Source: Ampullaceana balthica
Lineage: Eukaryota; Mollusca; Gastropoda; Lymnaeidae
DNA length: 64,000 bases
Assembly (NCBI GenBank): GCA_944989445.1
Contig: CALYLW010001394.1
Coordinates: forward strand, 1 to 64,000
Direction: 5' to 3'
The position numbers and the translations under genes are program-made. The notes under the pieces are model-generated. The model made no database searches. It worked only from the letters and a program-made list of their open reading frames with translations, and was not told where the DNA came from. Below, one piece after another: positions 11,300-22,296 of this stretch (position 1 is the stretch's first letter; each line of letters starts with the position of its first letter).

Positions 11300-11742
11300 A
11301 AAGACTATAAATGAGGGAAGAAGACATCCAGCCCAACAATAAATGAGGGAACAAGACATCCAGCCCAACAATAAATGAGGGAACAAGACATCCAGCCCAA
11401 AAATAAATGAGGGAACAAGACATCCAGCCCAACAATAAATGAGGGAACAAGACATCCAGCCCAACAATAAATGAGGGAACAAGACATCCAGCCCAACAAT
11501 AAATGAGGGAACAAGACATCCAGCCCAACAATAAATGAGGGAACAAGACATCCAGCCCAACAATAAATGAGGGAACAAGACATCCAGCCCAACAATAAAT
11601 GAGGGAACAAGACATCCAGCCCAACAATAAATGAGGGAACAAGACATCCAGCCCAACAATAAATGAGGGAACAAGACATCCAGCCCAACAATAAATGAGG
11701 GAACAAGACATCCATCCCAACAATAAATGAGGGAACAAGACT
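11300..11742. repeat. 32-bp minisatellite B (GGGAACAAGACATCCAGCCC)
   Basis: About 14 copies of a 32-bp unit: GGGAACAAGACATCCAGCCC followed by AACAATAAATGA. The first 14 bases and the overall length match the 32-bp array at 10352-10610, so the two blocks are one family that diverged or was split. All three minus-strand frames are open and give hydrophobic repeat peptides; these are by-products. Confidence 0.95.
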
Positions 11743-11945
11743 GGTTCCACTATAAACGACACCCAGTACTCTCCGCCATGTTTTACTTCTGGCGTCAATT
11801 ATTTCTGGCCAAGTTTTGAAAACAATAAAACGATTTGAAAGCTTGCCGCTACGACTGAGCGGTAACTAAATGCGCCATTAACTATCTACCCGACCACCAC
11901 TTTTTTCAAATTTTTCTTCAATTTGCTCAAACTCTCACTCTTGCA

Positions 11946-13870
11946 GGGTATGTATGTGTACACTGGGTATAGAAGGTTTGTTGTAACATGTCAGTAAGGT
12001 ATGTATGTGTACACTGGGTATAGAAGGTTTGTTGTAACATGTCAGTAAGGTATGTATGTGTACACTGGATATAGAAGGTGTGTTACAACATCTCAGTAAG
12101 GTATGTATGTGTACACTCGGTATAGAAGGTGTGTTACAATATATCAGTAAGTCATGTATGTGTACACTGGATATAGAAGGTGTGTTACAACATCTCAGTA
12201 AGGTATGTATGTGTACACTGGATATAGAAGGTGTGTTACAACATCTCAGTAAGGTATGTATGTGTACACTGGATATAGAAGGTGTGTTACAACATCTCAG
12301 TAAGGTATGTATGTGTACACTCGGTATAGAAGGTGTGTTACAATATATCAGTAAGTCATGTATGTGTACACTGGATATAGAAGGTGTGTTACAACATCTC
12401 AGTAAGGTATGTATGTGTACACTGGATATAGAAGGTGTGTTACAACATCTCAGTAAGGTATGTATGTGTACACTGGGTATAGAAGGTGTGTTACAACATC
12501 TCAGTAAGGTATGTATGTGTACACTGGATATAGAAGGTGTGTTACAACATTTCAGTAAGGTATGTATGTGTACACTGGGTATAGAAGGTGTGTTACAACA
12601 TCTCAGTAAGGTATGTATGTGTACACTGGATATAGAAGGTGTGTTACAACATCTCAGTAAGGTATGTATGTGTACACTGGGTATAGAAGGTGTGTTACAA
12701 CATCTCAGTAAGGTATGTATGTGTACACTGGATATAGAAGGTGTGTTACAACATCTCAGTAAGGTATGTATGTGTACACTGGGTATAGAAGGTGTGTTAC
12801 AACATCTCAGTAAGGTATGTATGTGTACACTGGATATAGAAGGTGTGTTACAACATCTCAGTAAGGTATGTATGTGTACACTGGGTATAGAAGGTGTGTT
12901 ACAACATCTCAGTAAGGTATGTATGTGTACACTGGATATAGAAGGTGTGTTACAACATTTCAGTAAGGTATATATGTGTACACTGGGTATAGAAGGTGTG
13001 TTACAACATCTCAGTAAGGTATGTATGTGTACACTGGATATAGAAGGTGTGTTACAACATCTCAGTAAGGTATGTATGTGTACACTGGGTATAGAAGGTG
13101 TGTTACAACATCTCAGTAAGGTATGTATGTGTACACTGGGATATAGAAGGTGTGTTACAACATCTCAGTAAGGTATGTATGTGTACACTCGGTATAGAAG
13201 GTGTGTTACAATATATCAGTAAGTCATGTATGTGTACACTGGATATAGAAGGTGTGTTACAACATATCAGTAAGGTATGTATGTGTACACTGGGTATAGA
13301 AGGTGTGTTACAACATCTCAGTAAGGTATGTATGTGTACACTGGATATAGAACGTGTGTTACAACATCTCAGTAAGGTATGTATGTGTACACTGGGTATA
13401 GAAGGTGTGTTACAACATCTCAGTAAGGTATGTATGTGTACACTGGGTATAGAAGGTGTGTTACAACATCTCAGTAAGGTATGTATGTGTACACTGGGTA
13501 TAGAAGGTGTGTTACAACATCTCAGTAAGGTATGTATGTGTACACTGGGTATAGAAGGTGTGTTACAACATCTCAGTAAGGTATGTATGTGTACACTGGG
13601 TATAGAAGGTGTGTTACAACATCTCAGTAAGGTATGTATGTGTACACTGGGTATAGGTGTTGTAACATGTCAGTAAGGTATGTATGTGTACACTTGGTAT
13701 AGGTGTTGTAACATCTCAGTAAGGTATGTATATGTACACTGGGTATAGAAGGTGTGTTACAACATCTCAGCAAGGTATGTATGTGTACACTGGGTATAGA
13801 AGGTGTGTTACAACATATCAGTAAGGTATGTATGTGTACATGGGTATAGGTGTTGTAACATGTCAGTAAG
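11946..13870. repeat. 51-bp minisatellite (GGTATGTATGTGTACACTGG unit start)
   Basis: About 37 copies of a 51-bp unit that starts GGTATGTATGTGTACACTGG and ends GTTACAACATCTCAGTAA. Two unit types, with GGATATAG or GGGTATAG in the middle, alternate strictly over much of 12470-13080, giving a 102-bp dimer. A third type with CGGTATAG, CAATATATCAG and GTCATG recurs at about 12118, 12311 and 13189. The first and last copies are shorter or more diverged. Because 51 is a multiple of three, a 371-codon and a 192-codon frame run through; they lack any start context or non-repeat sequence. Confidence 0.97.
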
Positions 13871-13997
13871 GTTAGTATAATTGCACTTACACCAAGGTTG
13901 TTATGTTTTCTTGTGTATGAATTTAGTGCGTGCGTCGTGAAGAAGCGAAAGAGAGCGCATCACGGTGCGCCGTGGGAGAAGTGTGGATGGTTTAGTA

Positions 13998-14182
13998 CAG
14001 TGCTTCTCAAAGTGGTGGTCCGCGGACCAGTGCCGGTCCGTTGGCCATCAGCCGCCGTCTGCAGAAGTTCTCAAAAAAGGACAGACAAATTGTGTGTGCA
14101 GGAAAAATAGTGCGCCGGTCCCTGATGCAAAAGAGAAAATTCCTGTCGGTCCGTCTTTAACTAAAATGTTTGAGATGCACTG
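13998..14182. mobile_element. hAT-like MITE, 185 bp
   Basis: Left end CAGTGCTTCTCAAAGTGGTG; right end, reverse complemented, CAGTGCATCTCAAACATTTT. Both have the CAGNG..TCTCAAA form of hAT terminal repeats. The flanks GTTTAGTA (13990-13997) and GTGTAATA (14183-14190) match at six of eight bases, as for an aged 8-bp target duplication. Subterminal GGTCCGCGGACC and GGTCCGT motifs are present. There is no coding sequence. Confidence 0.75.
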
Positions 14183-14190
14183 GTGTAATA

Positions 14191-14848
14191 AACACGTTAA
14201 CTCAGTTATTATATTAAAACATGCTGTTTATTATCGCAACTAACTGTTATTTAATGTATCTATGAAAGTAACATTCATGCAATGAAAATTTGAACAAAAA
14301 ACAAAATTCAGGCCAATTTCGTGTTTGTTTGTTTTTTCGATCTTTTAATTTTTTTTTAAATTGTAGTATAAATATTGTAAATATAAGGAAAGACAATTTC
14401 CTTCATTGGCACGGCGAAATCAGCCGATTAGTTCCCTTGCATATACCACAAGCGTGACTTCGGAAAAGTGATTGCGGTTTAACGACATTCGCCGGTGTCT
14501 GATTTGGAAACCGTTTAACTTTGACATCACAACAATACTTGATTTAATGACAGATATTCAGCAACACTAGTTTTTCCTTATTCAACTTCAAGCCATTTTA
14601 TTACACGGGTGATAATGGTAAAATTGGTTGAAAGGAAGGTAAGTGTAGATGGGAGAAAAGACAAGAGAAATGGGAACATGTTTTACGAGTGTGTAATAAT
14701 CCCTAGGTGGTGATAAAAATAGCTTTATACTTATCTGTTGAAATATATATTTTAATTTTTGTTTCATATTTTCAAAATTACTCACAGCCATTATTTGTAC
14801 ATGCATCTTGTAAGGTTAAACTATAACTGAATTAATTACAATTTACAA
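14191..14848. other. AT-rich unique DNA
   Basis: No gene, element ends or repeats seen. The small minus-strand frame at 14588-14806 has no recognisable similarity. Confidence 0.5.
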
Positions 14849-15053
14849 TTGATATCGACATAAGTATACGCCCATGTCCACTTCAACCATTGATATCGAC
14901 ATAAGTATACGCCCATGTCCACTTCAACCATTGATATCGACATAAGTATACGCCCATGTCCACTTCAACCATTGATATCGACATAAGTATACGCCCATGT
15001 CCACTTCAACCATTGATATCGACATAAGTATACGCCCATGTCCACTTCAACCA
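14849..15053. repeat. 41-bp minisatellite, five identical copies
   Basis: Five essentially identical 41-bp units containing TTGATATCGACATAAGTATA and CGCCCATGTCCACTTCAACC. The absence of differences points to very recent amplification. Confidence 0.95.
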
Positions 15054-15262
15054 CAGTTTAATGCCAAGATTTTAAAGAAATAATTAAACATTAAGAAAAC
15101 AAAACTGAGAATAAATAAAACAATACACTAACATAGGACTAAACCTAAACTGATAAATCTAACAATTAGGGCCATAGGCTGACAAACTGGCTGGAGAAAA
15201 CAGAACTCTCACCAAAGTGGGGATACATATGACCTATGATTTTTTTTAGATGAGGCACTATA

Positions 15263-15452
15263 TATGATAGAATAAATCTGATGTAGGTCAGAAACAGTTC
15301 TATGATAGACTAAATCTGATTTATGTCAGGGACAGTTCTATGATAGACTAAATCTGATGTAGGTCAGGAACAGTTCTATGATAGACTAAATCTGATGTAG
15401 GTCTGGAACAGTTAATGATAGACTAAACCTGATGTAGGTCGGAGACAGTTCT
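15263..15452. repeat. 38-bp minisatellite (TATGATAGACTAAATCTGAT)
   Basis: Five copies of a 38-bp unit: TATGATAGACTAAATCTGAT followed by GTAGGTCAGGAACAGTTC, with point differences in every copy and one shortened unit near 15410. Older or less homogenised than the neighbouring 41-bp array. Confidence 0.9.
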
Positions 15453-16223
15453 TCCATCAGATCTTTGACGGTTTAAAACATTATTTGTGTTAATACTTTG
15501 ATTTAGTCAACATCGCAGTGGCGAAAGGACCAAATTTATGATCAATGTGGCAGCCCTCACATTCTAATTGGTACGAACCCGTGCAATTCCTCGCACTGTG
15601 GATTAACTCACTGAAATGAATGTCATTTTTTCGACAGGTTTGTTTGTTTTTGTTTGTTTGTTTTATTGTTTGTTTGTTTGTTTTATTGCTGTTCGCTGTT
15701 AAAGAATTCTTGCCAACGGATTATTCGTTTCTTTTATTTGTGTGTGTGTTTGGTAACTTTTAAAAACCTACTGGTCCACTGGTCATCTTCGCTTGAAACT
15801 ATTCCTCCGCTAGTTGTTTTAATGCCATTGCCTGGCAGTTAGGAATTCAAGTTTATTTATGACTATCATTCTGAGCTTTCACAAATATTCGATTCCTATC
15901 ATACGATAACCAGCGACTTTTAAAACCAATAAATCCGATACACACCGTCCTCACTATATATTAGAACAACAATATGAGTTCGATGAAAGTTAACATAACG
16001 ATACCGCTGTCCCAATGACACGGTGTGTGAGTTGTTGTTAGTACCTGACATTCATTACATTTTAGTGACACCTGGACATAAACTGTGCTAAACAGACAAC
16101 CCTGTCAAATGTCTTGTTGGTGAATTATTTATTAGCGTGTCATAAAAAGTTATGGGAGCGCGAAAAGAACAAAAAACACAAAAACAATGAAACAATTGTC
16201 CATATATAACGTAGGTTGTTGAC
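15453..16223. other. Unique AT-rich DNA with a TTTG-rich patch
   Basis: A short GTTTGTTTGTTTTATT patch lies at about 15640-15688. Otherwise unique, with no gene I can support; the 62-codon frame at 15654 starts inside the low-complexity patch. Confidence 0.5.
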
Positions 16224-16516
16224 ATGACAAACATTACACAGTTTACAAACATTACACAGTTTACAAGCATTACACAGTTTACAAACATTACACAGTTTAC
16301 AAGCATTACACAATTTACAAACATTACACAGTTTACAAACATTACACAGTTTACAAACATTACACAGTTTACAAACATTACACAGTTTACAAACATTACA
16401 CAGTTTACAAACATTACACAGTTTACAAACATTACACAGTTTACAAACATTACACAGTTTACAAACATTACACAGTTTACAAACATTACACAGTTTACAA
16501 ACATCACACAGTTCAC
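16224..16516. repeat. 18-bp minisatellite, unit ACAAACATTACACAGTTT
   Basis: About 16 copies with rare changes (ACAAGC in two early units, CACAAT in one). The 18-bp period leaves both strands open, giving NITQFT and NCVMFV repeat peptides that are not credible proteins. Confidence 0.97.
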
Positions 16517-16970
16517 CTTAGTCTGAAATCTGTAGTTGGCCTATTGGTACCTCTACAGCCAGTTTATCAAGCACACCCATGTTGAGATTGTCTACTTCTC
16601 ATCTTTTTTACTGACAAAGATGATGCTTTGCCAATAACCCTATTCTTTGTCTAAAAGACAATGATGTTTTATCTATAAACGAATTTTTTTCCTATTCCTT
16701 AATGATGTTTTGCCTGTCCCATTGACGTTGTTCAAAAGAAATAATTTGTTAATACTTGAGTGCGAATGAAGATGATATTTCTCTTGTATCGTGTTTATTT
16801 ATTTAACAGTCCTGTCCTGTGTACTTTTGCTTAGACCGCACGTTAAACAAAGTAAAACACATTCACAAATCTAGTTGAGGGTTATTGACCATCGAACAAT
16901 TCATTGAAATTGTCACAAATTTTGTTTTAATCTACAGCAGTTAAATGATAACAAATGATTCGCAATTGGC
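16517..16970. other. Unique AT-rich DNA
   Basis: No recognisable gene or element. Confidence 0.5.
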
Positions 16971-17072
16971 GGGGGGCGGGGAGCGCAGGGGGGCGGGGAG
17001 CGCAGGGGGGTGGGGAGCGCGGGGGGCGGGGAGTGCGGGGGGGGCGGGGAGCGCGGGGGGGGGCGTGGTGGT
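16971..17072. repeat. G-rich repeat, unit about GGCGGGGAGCGCAGGGG
   Basis: Five to six imperfect copies of 16-19 bp, all G-rich on the plus strand with runs of four or more G. The tract could form G-quadruplexes. Unit length varies in the G-runs, a usual site of slippage and of sequencing error. Confidence 0.85.
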
Positions 17073-17872
17073 AAGACTAAGGCAAACAAGCCACTGATCT
17101 TTAGCTGACAACGTTTTGTGATATGCTCTATTTCTCCCACCGCCACGGTCTATCAGCCGCTGGCCCCACCCTTCCCCCCGCGCCACTGGACCTTTCTCTA
17201 AAACACGTTAAACTGACATTGACGAAGCGGGGAACATTATGTGCATTATGTTATGTCTGAACTTAGAGTCCCAATAATAGGCCAATAACCTGGGCATGCA
17301 TGACTGGAGGGAAAAAGTGACCTATTTGTTAAGTGCTTGGGACTGCTACACGCAGCGCGATGTCCAGTTTTCCAGCAACGCGGGAAGCGTCCAAGTGTAA
17401 AGGTCACACAGTCTTTCTGACGTAGTATGACGCGAATTTCTATTGTTAGCCGGCTGATGATGAATAATAGATGGTTTGACAAGGTCATAGAAATGGTGCC
17501 TTTATTGTTATAACATTTTTAAAACGTATTAAACAGGGTATACAAACTTATTTTAACAACGCTGTATAAGACGGGTGATATGGATGCCGCAAAGTATATG
17601 TGGAGGGGGGGGGCACGGTGGTCGGGTTCGAATCTCAGCAATGCTTCCTCTACGTTTTGTTTGTCCTTGTGTGTATAACAAACTACATGTACTGTGCACT
17701 GTTGCACTGCATGTTTTTTTCTCCACCCCAGAAACACAAATATTATAGATGTGCGTGAACAGATTGTGACCTCGAGTTTGAATACGGTGAAGAAAAGATT
17801 GACTTAGGTCAAGGCCGTACACGAAAGAGTGGAGCTGCAAAATAGGCAGATCTCATTATAATTTTAAAGGAA
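17073..17872. other. Unique DNA of mixed composition
   Basis: No intact gene. Contains a tRNA-promoter-like B box near 17625 (see separate entry). Several overlapping minus-strand frames (17246-17840) have no family resemblance I can recognise. Confidence 0.5.
17612..17650 (+). repeat. Possible truncated tRNA-derived SINE head
   Basis: GGCACGGTGGT is followed directly by CGGGTTCGAATCTC, which contains the RNA polymerase III B-box pattern GGTTCGAATC at 17625-17634. The part between the A-box side and B box appears deleted. No poly-A tail or target duplication is evident, so this is tentative. Confidence 0.3.
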
Positions 17873-17995
17873 TATTCGAAATTTAATTCTAATAATTTAA
17901 TAATGCAGGACTAGACACAAAACATAGATAAGCGTAGGACGCAATAATCTTCTGTATAGCAGGAGCATCTGTAACAGATAAGATAAGATACTCTA
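17873..17995 (-). repeat. Dispersed repeat copy (minus), family also at 32764
   Basis: The reverse complement of this stretch matches 32764-32880 over about 120 bp, including CAGAAGATTATTGCG and CCTACGCTTATCTATG and TAGTCCTGCATT. The two copies differ at scattered bases. Each lies within about 80 bases of a minisatellite. I do not recognise the family. Confidence 0.75.
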
Positions 17996-18072
17996 ATTCT
18001 TGGTGATCTAAAGTGTATCAATATTTGCAAAACATACGGGATTCTTTCAGAGCTAACGTCATTGACCCTATA

Positions 18073-18460
18073 GCCAAAGGATGGCAAAACCTGCATATTG
18101 TCTCCTCCAATACCAAAGGATGCAAAACCTGCATATGTCTCCTCCAATACCAAAGGATGACAAAACCTGCATATTGTCTCCTCCAATACCAAAGGATGAC
18201 AAAACCTGCATATTGTCTCCTCCAATACCAAAGGATGACAAAACCTGCATATTGTCTCTTCCAATACCAAAGGATGACAAAACCTGCATATGTCTCTCCA
18301 ATACCAAAGGATGACAAAACCTGCATATTGTCTCCTCCAATACCAAAGGATGACAAAACCTGCATATTGTCTCCTCCAATACCAAAGGATGACAAAACTA
18401 TAATATTGTTTTCCCCGATGCCAAAGGATGACACACCCTTCATATTGTCTCCTCCGTTCC
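18073..18460. repeat. 39-bp minisatellite (CCAAAGGATGACAAAACCTG)
   Basis: Nine to ten copies of a 39-bp unit: CCAAAGGATGACAAAACCTG followed by CATATTGTCTCCTCCAATA. Units near 18121 and 18290 are one to three bases short, and the last two units are diverged. Being 13 codons long, the unit opens overlapping frames on both strands. Confidence 0.95.
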
Positions 18461-19288
18461 AGGTGACTTAAAAGACGGCTTTGTGGCATTTACAGTTTGC
18501 TGCATTTAGGCGTCTTTTAAAACAACATAATCTCATCCCCCATTTGCCCTAACGGAAGCAATCCGCTCATTTGAGTTTATGACTGAAGAAATTATCAAAG
18601 CTTGCCATTTACAGGTTTTCGTTACTGTTGAACATTTAACGAGACATTGTGAGATTTGGTTGCGTAATCGTCTGTGTATGGTGGCAGCTTGTGCCTCAAG
18701 GGGAAAGAACCCTCACAAGTTAGCAAAGTTGAAATGTTTCCCACCAAGGGGAAGGGAATGTTGCTGGTAGAATTCAGCACCGGCTGCTGCTCAGTTTTGA
18801 TTTATCAGCGCGTTAGAAAAACGCACACTTGCAAGGAATAGGGAACGAGAGATTTAAACAAGGACCAGTAGCGGAGTGCTGGTATTTAGATTCACAATAT
18901 GAATAGGCTTATCAATGGGGCCTAAACATGACACCTATTGTAACACTTTGTGAGTTTGTTACAAATAAGGAACGGCAACCCCAAGTAAGTTAGTGAAAAC
19001 AGTTGTATTCAACTTTAGTTTTCTCCCATTTTATTCCCAAGGCATATTTCAACATTTCTCATCTTCATCATTTCAGCTTGTGTTTCTGTCTTCTATTATT
19101 TCCTTGTTAAAATTAAGTCCTAAAGAATTTCCCGAAGACCTGACATTTCTGGGGAAATTGGTTGTGCCGAAGGGGAAAATTTTCACTAACCGGGCGCTGG
19201 GTCAAAGTTCAGAAAACCTGAGAACATCTTCAGTCGCAACGCAACCTTTGGTTCATTGGTAGTCGACAGAAACAAAGATCAACGGGGT
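18461..19288. other. Unique DNA, no supported gene
   Basis: Two short plus-strand frames (18579-18770 and 18993-19262) have mixed, non-repetitive amino-acid content but no domain I recognise and no splice or start evidence. I do not call them genes. Confidence 0.45.
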
Positions 19289-19480
19289 ATTGCGTGTGAG
19301 TGAGCATTGTGTGCGTGTGAGTGAGCGTTGTGTGCGTGTGAGTGAGCGTTGTGTGCGTGTGAGTGAGCGTTGTGTGCGTGTGAGTGTGCTTTGTGTGCGT
19401 GTGAGTGAGCGTTGTGTGCGTGTGAGTGAGCGTTGTGTGCGTGTGAGTGTGCGTTGTGTACTTGTGAGTGTGCGTGTGTT
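19289..19480. repeat. 21-bp minisatellite (GTGTGAGTGAGCGTTGTGTG)
   Basis: Nine copies of a GT-rich 21-bp unit, GTGTGAGTGAGCGTTGTGTG plus C, with GTGTGC/GTGAGC variation. The RVSERCV heptad frame comes from the period. Confidence 0.95.
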
Positions 19481-19539
19481 GAAATGAAATTGTAGTTGGT
19501 TTTAGTATTTAACTCAAACAGTAGTTAACGGTTTATCCC

Positions 19540-19635
19540 AGTGACATGTCACCGTAGTAGGTCACAGTATGTCACAATGACATGTCACAGTATGTTACAG
19601 TATATAGCAGTGACATGTCACAGTAGTATGTCATA
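19540..19635. repeat. Irregular repeats of GTCACAGTA and palindrome GACATGTC
   Basis: GACATGTCAC occurs three times and TATGTCA/GTCACAGTA several times at irregular spacing of 19-36 bp. It looks like a decayed short minisatellite. Confidence 0.6.
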
Positions 19636-20256
19636 GAATATCCCTGCATAAATTTGGAGTTTTTAAGCTAAATCACTTATACGAAAAAAAAATCAACAGC
19701 AAAATACTAGTCAAGAAAAGTCATTCGATGGGCATCTTTTGGACAATTACAATTACTGGTATTTATGTTATTCAAAAGTTATGGGAAAAACCTTCTGAAT
19801 TTCGTAATATCCTGTCTCTATTATCGATATGTGTAATCATAAGGCAGTTATAGTGCAGATGGTAAATATTCTACAATTTTTAGGGGATGTAATACAAGAA
19901 TGTAGCTTTAAAACTATTCCATAAACAAAAAAATGTAACTGTAATTAGACAACAAAAAGAATGTGCTATTTTTGGGCTATTGTAATTTCGTATTTGAGAA
20001 CTTGCTTCATCATTTTTAAAACCTCATCTGTCTGACAAGGGAAGTATTTAAGCTTAACGATGGTATATTCTTGGTGACGCGAATTTATGTTTTTAGGTAA
20101 AAATAAATAATTGAACATTTTCAGGTGTGATAAAAACTTTGTCTAATTTCACAGTCTCATATAGAGCCAAAAGGTTTTATGTACGTATAAATAGCTAATG
20201 GCTTGTGGGTACCATTAAATGACTTGTTCTAAAAAACTGAAGAAGATGTTATACTC
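19636..20256. other. AT-rich unique DNA
   Basis: No gene or repeat recognised before the MITE at 20257. Confidence 0.5.
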
Positions 20257-20411
20257 TTTGGGGGGATTAAGGCGGGTGCTGATTGGGCTAAAGCCAGGGG
20301 CCCCCAAAGATTTAAGGGCCTCAAACTTATTATATTGTATAATAAAGGTGGCTGGACTGGTTCCCAGTTGGAATTGCAGCCAGGGGCCCATGCAATATTG
20401 ATCCGTCCCTG
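20257..20411. mobile_element. Short MITE, GGATTAAG/CTAAAGCCAGGGGCCCCC family
   Basis: Left side has GGGGGGATTAAGG then GGGCTAAAGCCAGGGGCCCC; the right side has TTGCAGCCAGGGGCCCATGC and ends ATTGATCCGTCCCTG. The same order of motifs is found at 32948-33526. Flanks TTATACTC (20249-20256) and GTATACTA (20412-20419) share six of eight bases, consistent with an old 8-bp target duplication. At 155 bp it has no coding capacity. Confidence 0.6.
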
Positions 20412-20419
20412 GTATACTA

Positions 20420-20942
20420 ATGTACTCCTGTTTAGATGGAACTTGTATAATATACACGCTTTACGACTGTCCTAAACACTGCGGTCAATAGACGAAACAA
20501 AATTGATTAAATCGTTTATTGAAGCTATTAATGCATTACTATTTAAGTAATTCAAATTGCAAAATGGATTGTTTGTGATAAATCTAAAGAAATCTCCTCA
20601 CAAGTTTTAGATGTTTAATTTTGACTGATGGTCAACGCATTAACAGCGTTAGGGTTAGTTAGACTGCATGGTACGGTTGAAAGTTATTTCTTTTAAAAAA
20701 AAAGATTTCACAAGGTAAATATCATAACATTCTTTACTCCTGTTAGAAATACCTGACTCCTAATGGACTTTTGCTCTAAATATGCATTTCAAGGACGTGA
20801 ATAGTCAGTTATCACTTTTAATTTTGTAGACCTGAGAAATTGAAAGGACATCGTAGTTTGTGCGAATAATTTACTTTGTCATTTTTAGTGCATTGGAATA
20901 AAGGCGAGTTGTTGAAAATCATTTTGACCCACCTTTTATTTA
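20420..20942. other. AT-rich unique DNA
   Basis: Nothing recognisable. Confidence 0.5.
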
Positions 20943-21600
20943 GGCTCTGGCTACACTGGAGCAGGAATTCGACATTGCAGTGTAGGGCCGTGTGCAGTGT
21001 AGGGCCGTGTGCAGTGTAGGGTCGTGTGCCGTGTGCAGTGTAGGGCCGTGTGCAGCGTACGGCCGTGTGCAGTGTAGGGCCGTGTGCAGTGTAGGGCCGT
21101 GTGCAGTGTTGGGCCATGTGCAGTGTAGGGCCGTGTGCAGTGTAGGGTCGTGTGCAGTGTAGGGTCGTGTGCAGTGTACGGTCGTGTGCAGTGTACGGTC
21201 GTGTGCAGTGTACGGCCGTGTGCAGTGTAGGGCCGTGTGCAGTGTAGGGCCGTGTGCAGTGTAGGGCCGTGTGCAGTGTAGGGCCGTGTGCAGTGTAGGG
21301 CCGTGTGCAGTGTAGGGCCGTGTGCAGTGTAGGGCCGTGTGCAGTGTAGGGCGTGTGCAGTGTAGGGCCGTGTGCAGTGTAGGGCCGTGTGCGCATCGGG
21401 AACAAAAAATAGTTTTGAGGGTGGCTACACTACACAATATATTTTATCCCAACGGGCGTGTACAAGAGTTCACCGCCGTTTTTCACTGAACAAGTGTAGC
21501 CAATGTACACTATGTTATGGCATTTGTTTTTTTATTTTTAAAAAAAGATTCCGTCGTATACTGCAGTGTCAAATTCCGCCCACCCAATGTAGCCACAGCC
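20943..21600. mobile_element. Terminal-inverted-repeat element containing a 17-bp array
   Basis: The left end GGCTCTGGCTACACTGG and the right end, reverse complemented, GGCTGTGGCTACATTGGG, match strongly. The match continues as GGAATTCGACATTGCAGTGT (left) against GGAATTTGACACTGCAGTAT (right), giving an inverted repeat of roughly 45-50 bp. TGGCTACACT also recurs internally at about 21422 and, inverted, at about 21495. The inner left terminal repeat (GCAGTGTAGGGCCGTGT) is the unit expanded in the internal array. No transposase is present. A clean target duplication is not visible, so the superfamily is open. Confidence 0.75.
20980..21391. repeat. 17-bp minisatellite, unit GGGCCGTGTGCAGTGTA
   Basis: About 24 copies inside the element at 20943-21600, starting exactly where the left inverted repeat reads GCAGTGTAGGGCC. 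Variants (ACGG, GGTC) are clustered in the middle third. One unit at about 21020 and one at about 21350 have indels. The minus-strand TLHTALHCTRPYTAHGP frames come from the array. Confidence 0.95.
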
Positions 21601-22296
21601 AATTTTTTTATTTAACAATTATTTTTAATGTAATTGTTATACATCTCTCTCTGCCCGGGTTGCATCAATTACAATCTGTAATAAGAACTCACTCCTCAAA
21701 GAAAATACAATTTTTAGAAAAATTTATTTAATTATTTTCCTTTGATTACCTCAAAGACAATTGTTGAGTTGCCAGTAAAAAAAAGAATTTGCACAGCAAA
21801 TCAACTTGACAGCCGTCTGTGAAATTAAATGAAATTTCGGAATATTGTATTGTCCCCGGATTACAAGTGTCGGCGAAATTTCAGCTCAATCGCGCAATGC
21901 AAGGTGCGTTAAAATGACGTAGCAAGGTTTGACGCTAAAATACCAACAGAATGGCAACTAAATGAAGCGTGTAAAACAAGTTTATTTAATAGTTTTAAAA
22001 CTACCCCCCCCCCACCCCCCTAAAATTTAAAAAAATAAAACTACGTTATTGTTGTTAGGAAGTATCACACAAATTCTTCCACAAATTAACCCGGTAAATA
22101 ACCGATTTATCTAGTTACATATGTTTAATAAAGTGGACTTTTAGTTTTCAAAAAATCAAATGAAAAAATAACATCTGAAAAAAGGGAAAACAAAAATCAA
22201 ATATGTAATAGACAACGCATTAAAAATTCATTAGCAATATTTATACATAAAAATTATTAATTGCTGATTTAAAATTCAACCACCAAAAGCAGAATA
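21601..22296. other. AT-rich unique DNA
   Basis: Contains a poly-C run at about 22005-22020 and, at about 21868-21915, a stretch (GAAATTTCAGCTCAATCGC) similar to GAAATTTTG...AAATTTCAGCTCGCTAGC at 35070-35140, so possibly a fragment of that dispersed repeat. No gene. Confidence 0.45.

Noticed and set aside
12056..13171. 371-codon frame with 17-residue repeats containing VCMCTL
   Set aside because: The 51-bp unit is 17 codons and lacks stops in this frame; the frame starts and ends within the array, and a one-base insertion at about 13139 breaks it without sign of constraint.
18579..19262. Two short non-repeat frames as possible small genes
   Set aside because: No domain, no start or splice evidence, and lengths (63 and 89 codons) are expected by chance in this much sequence.
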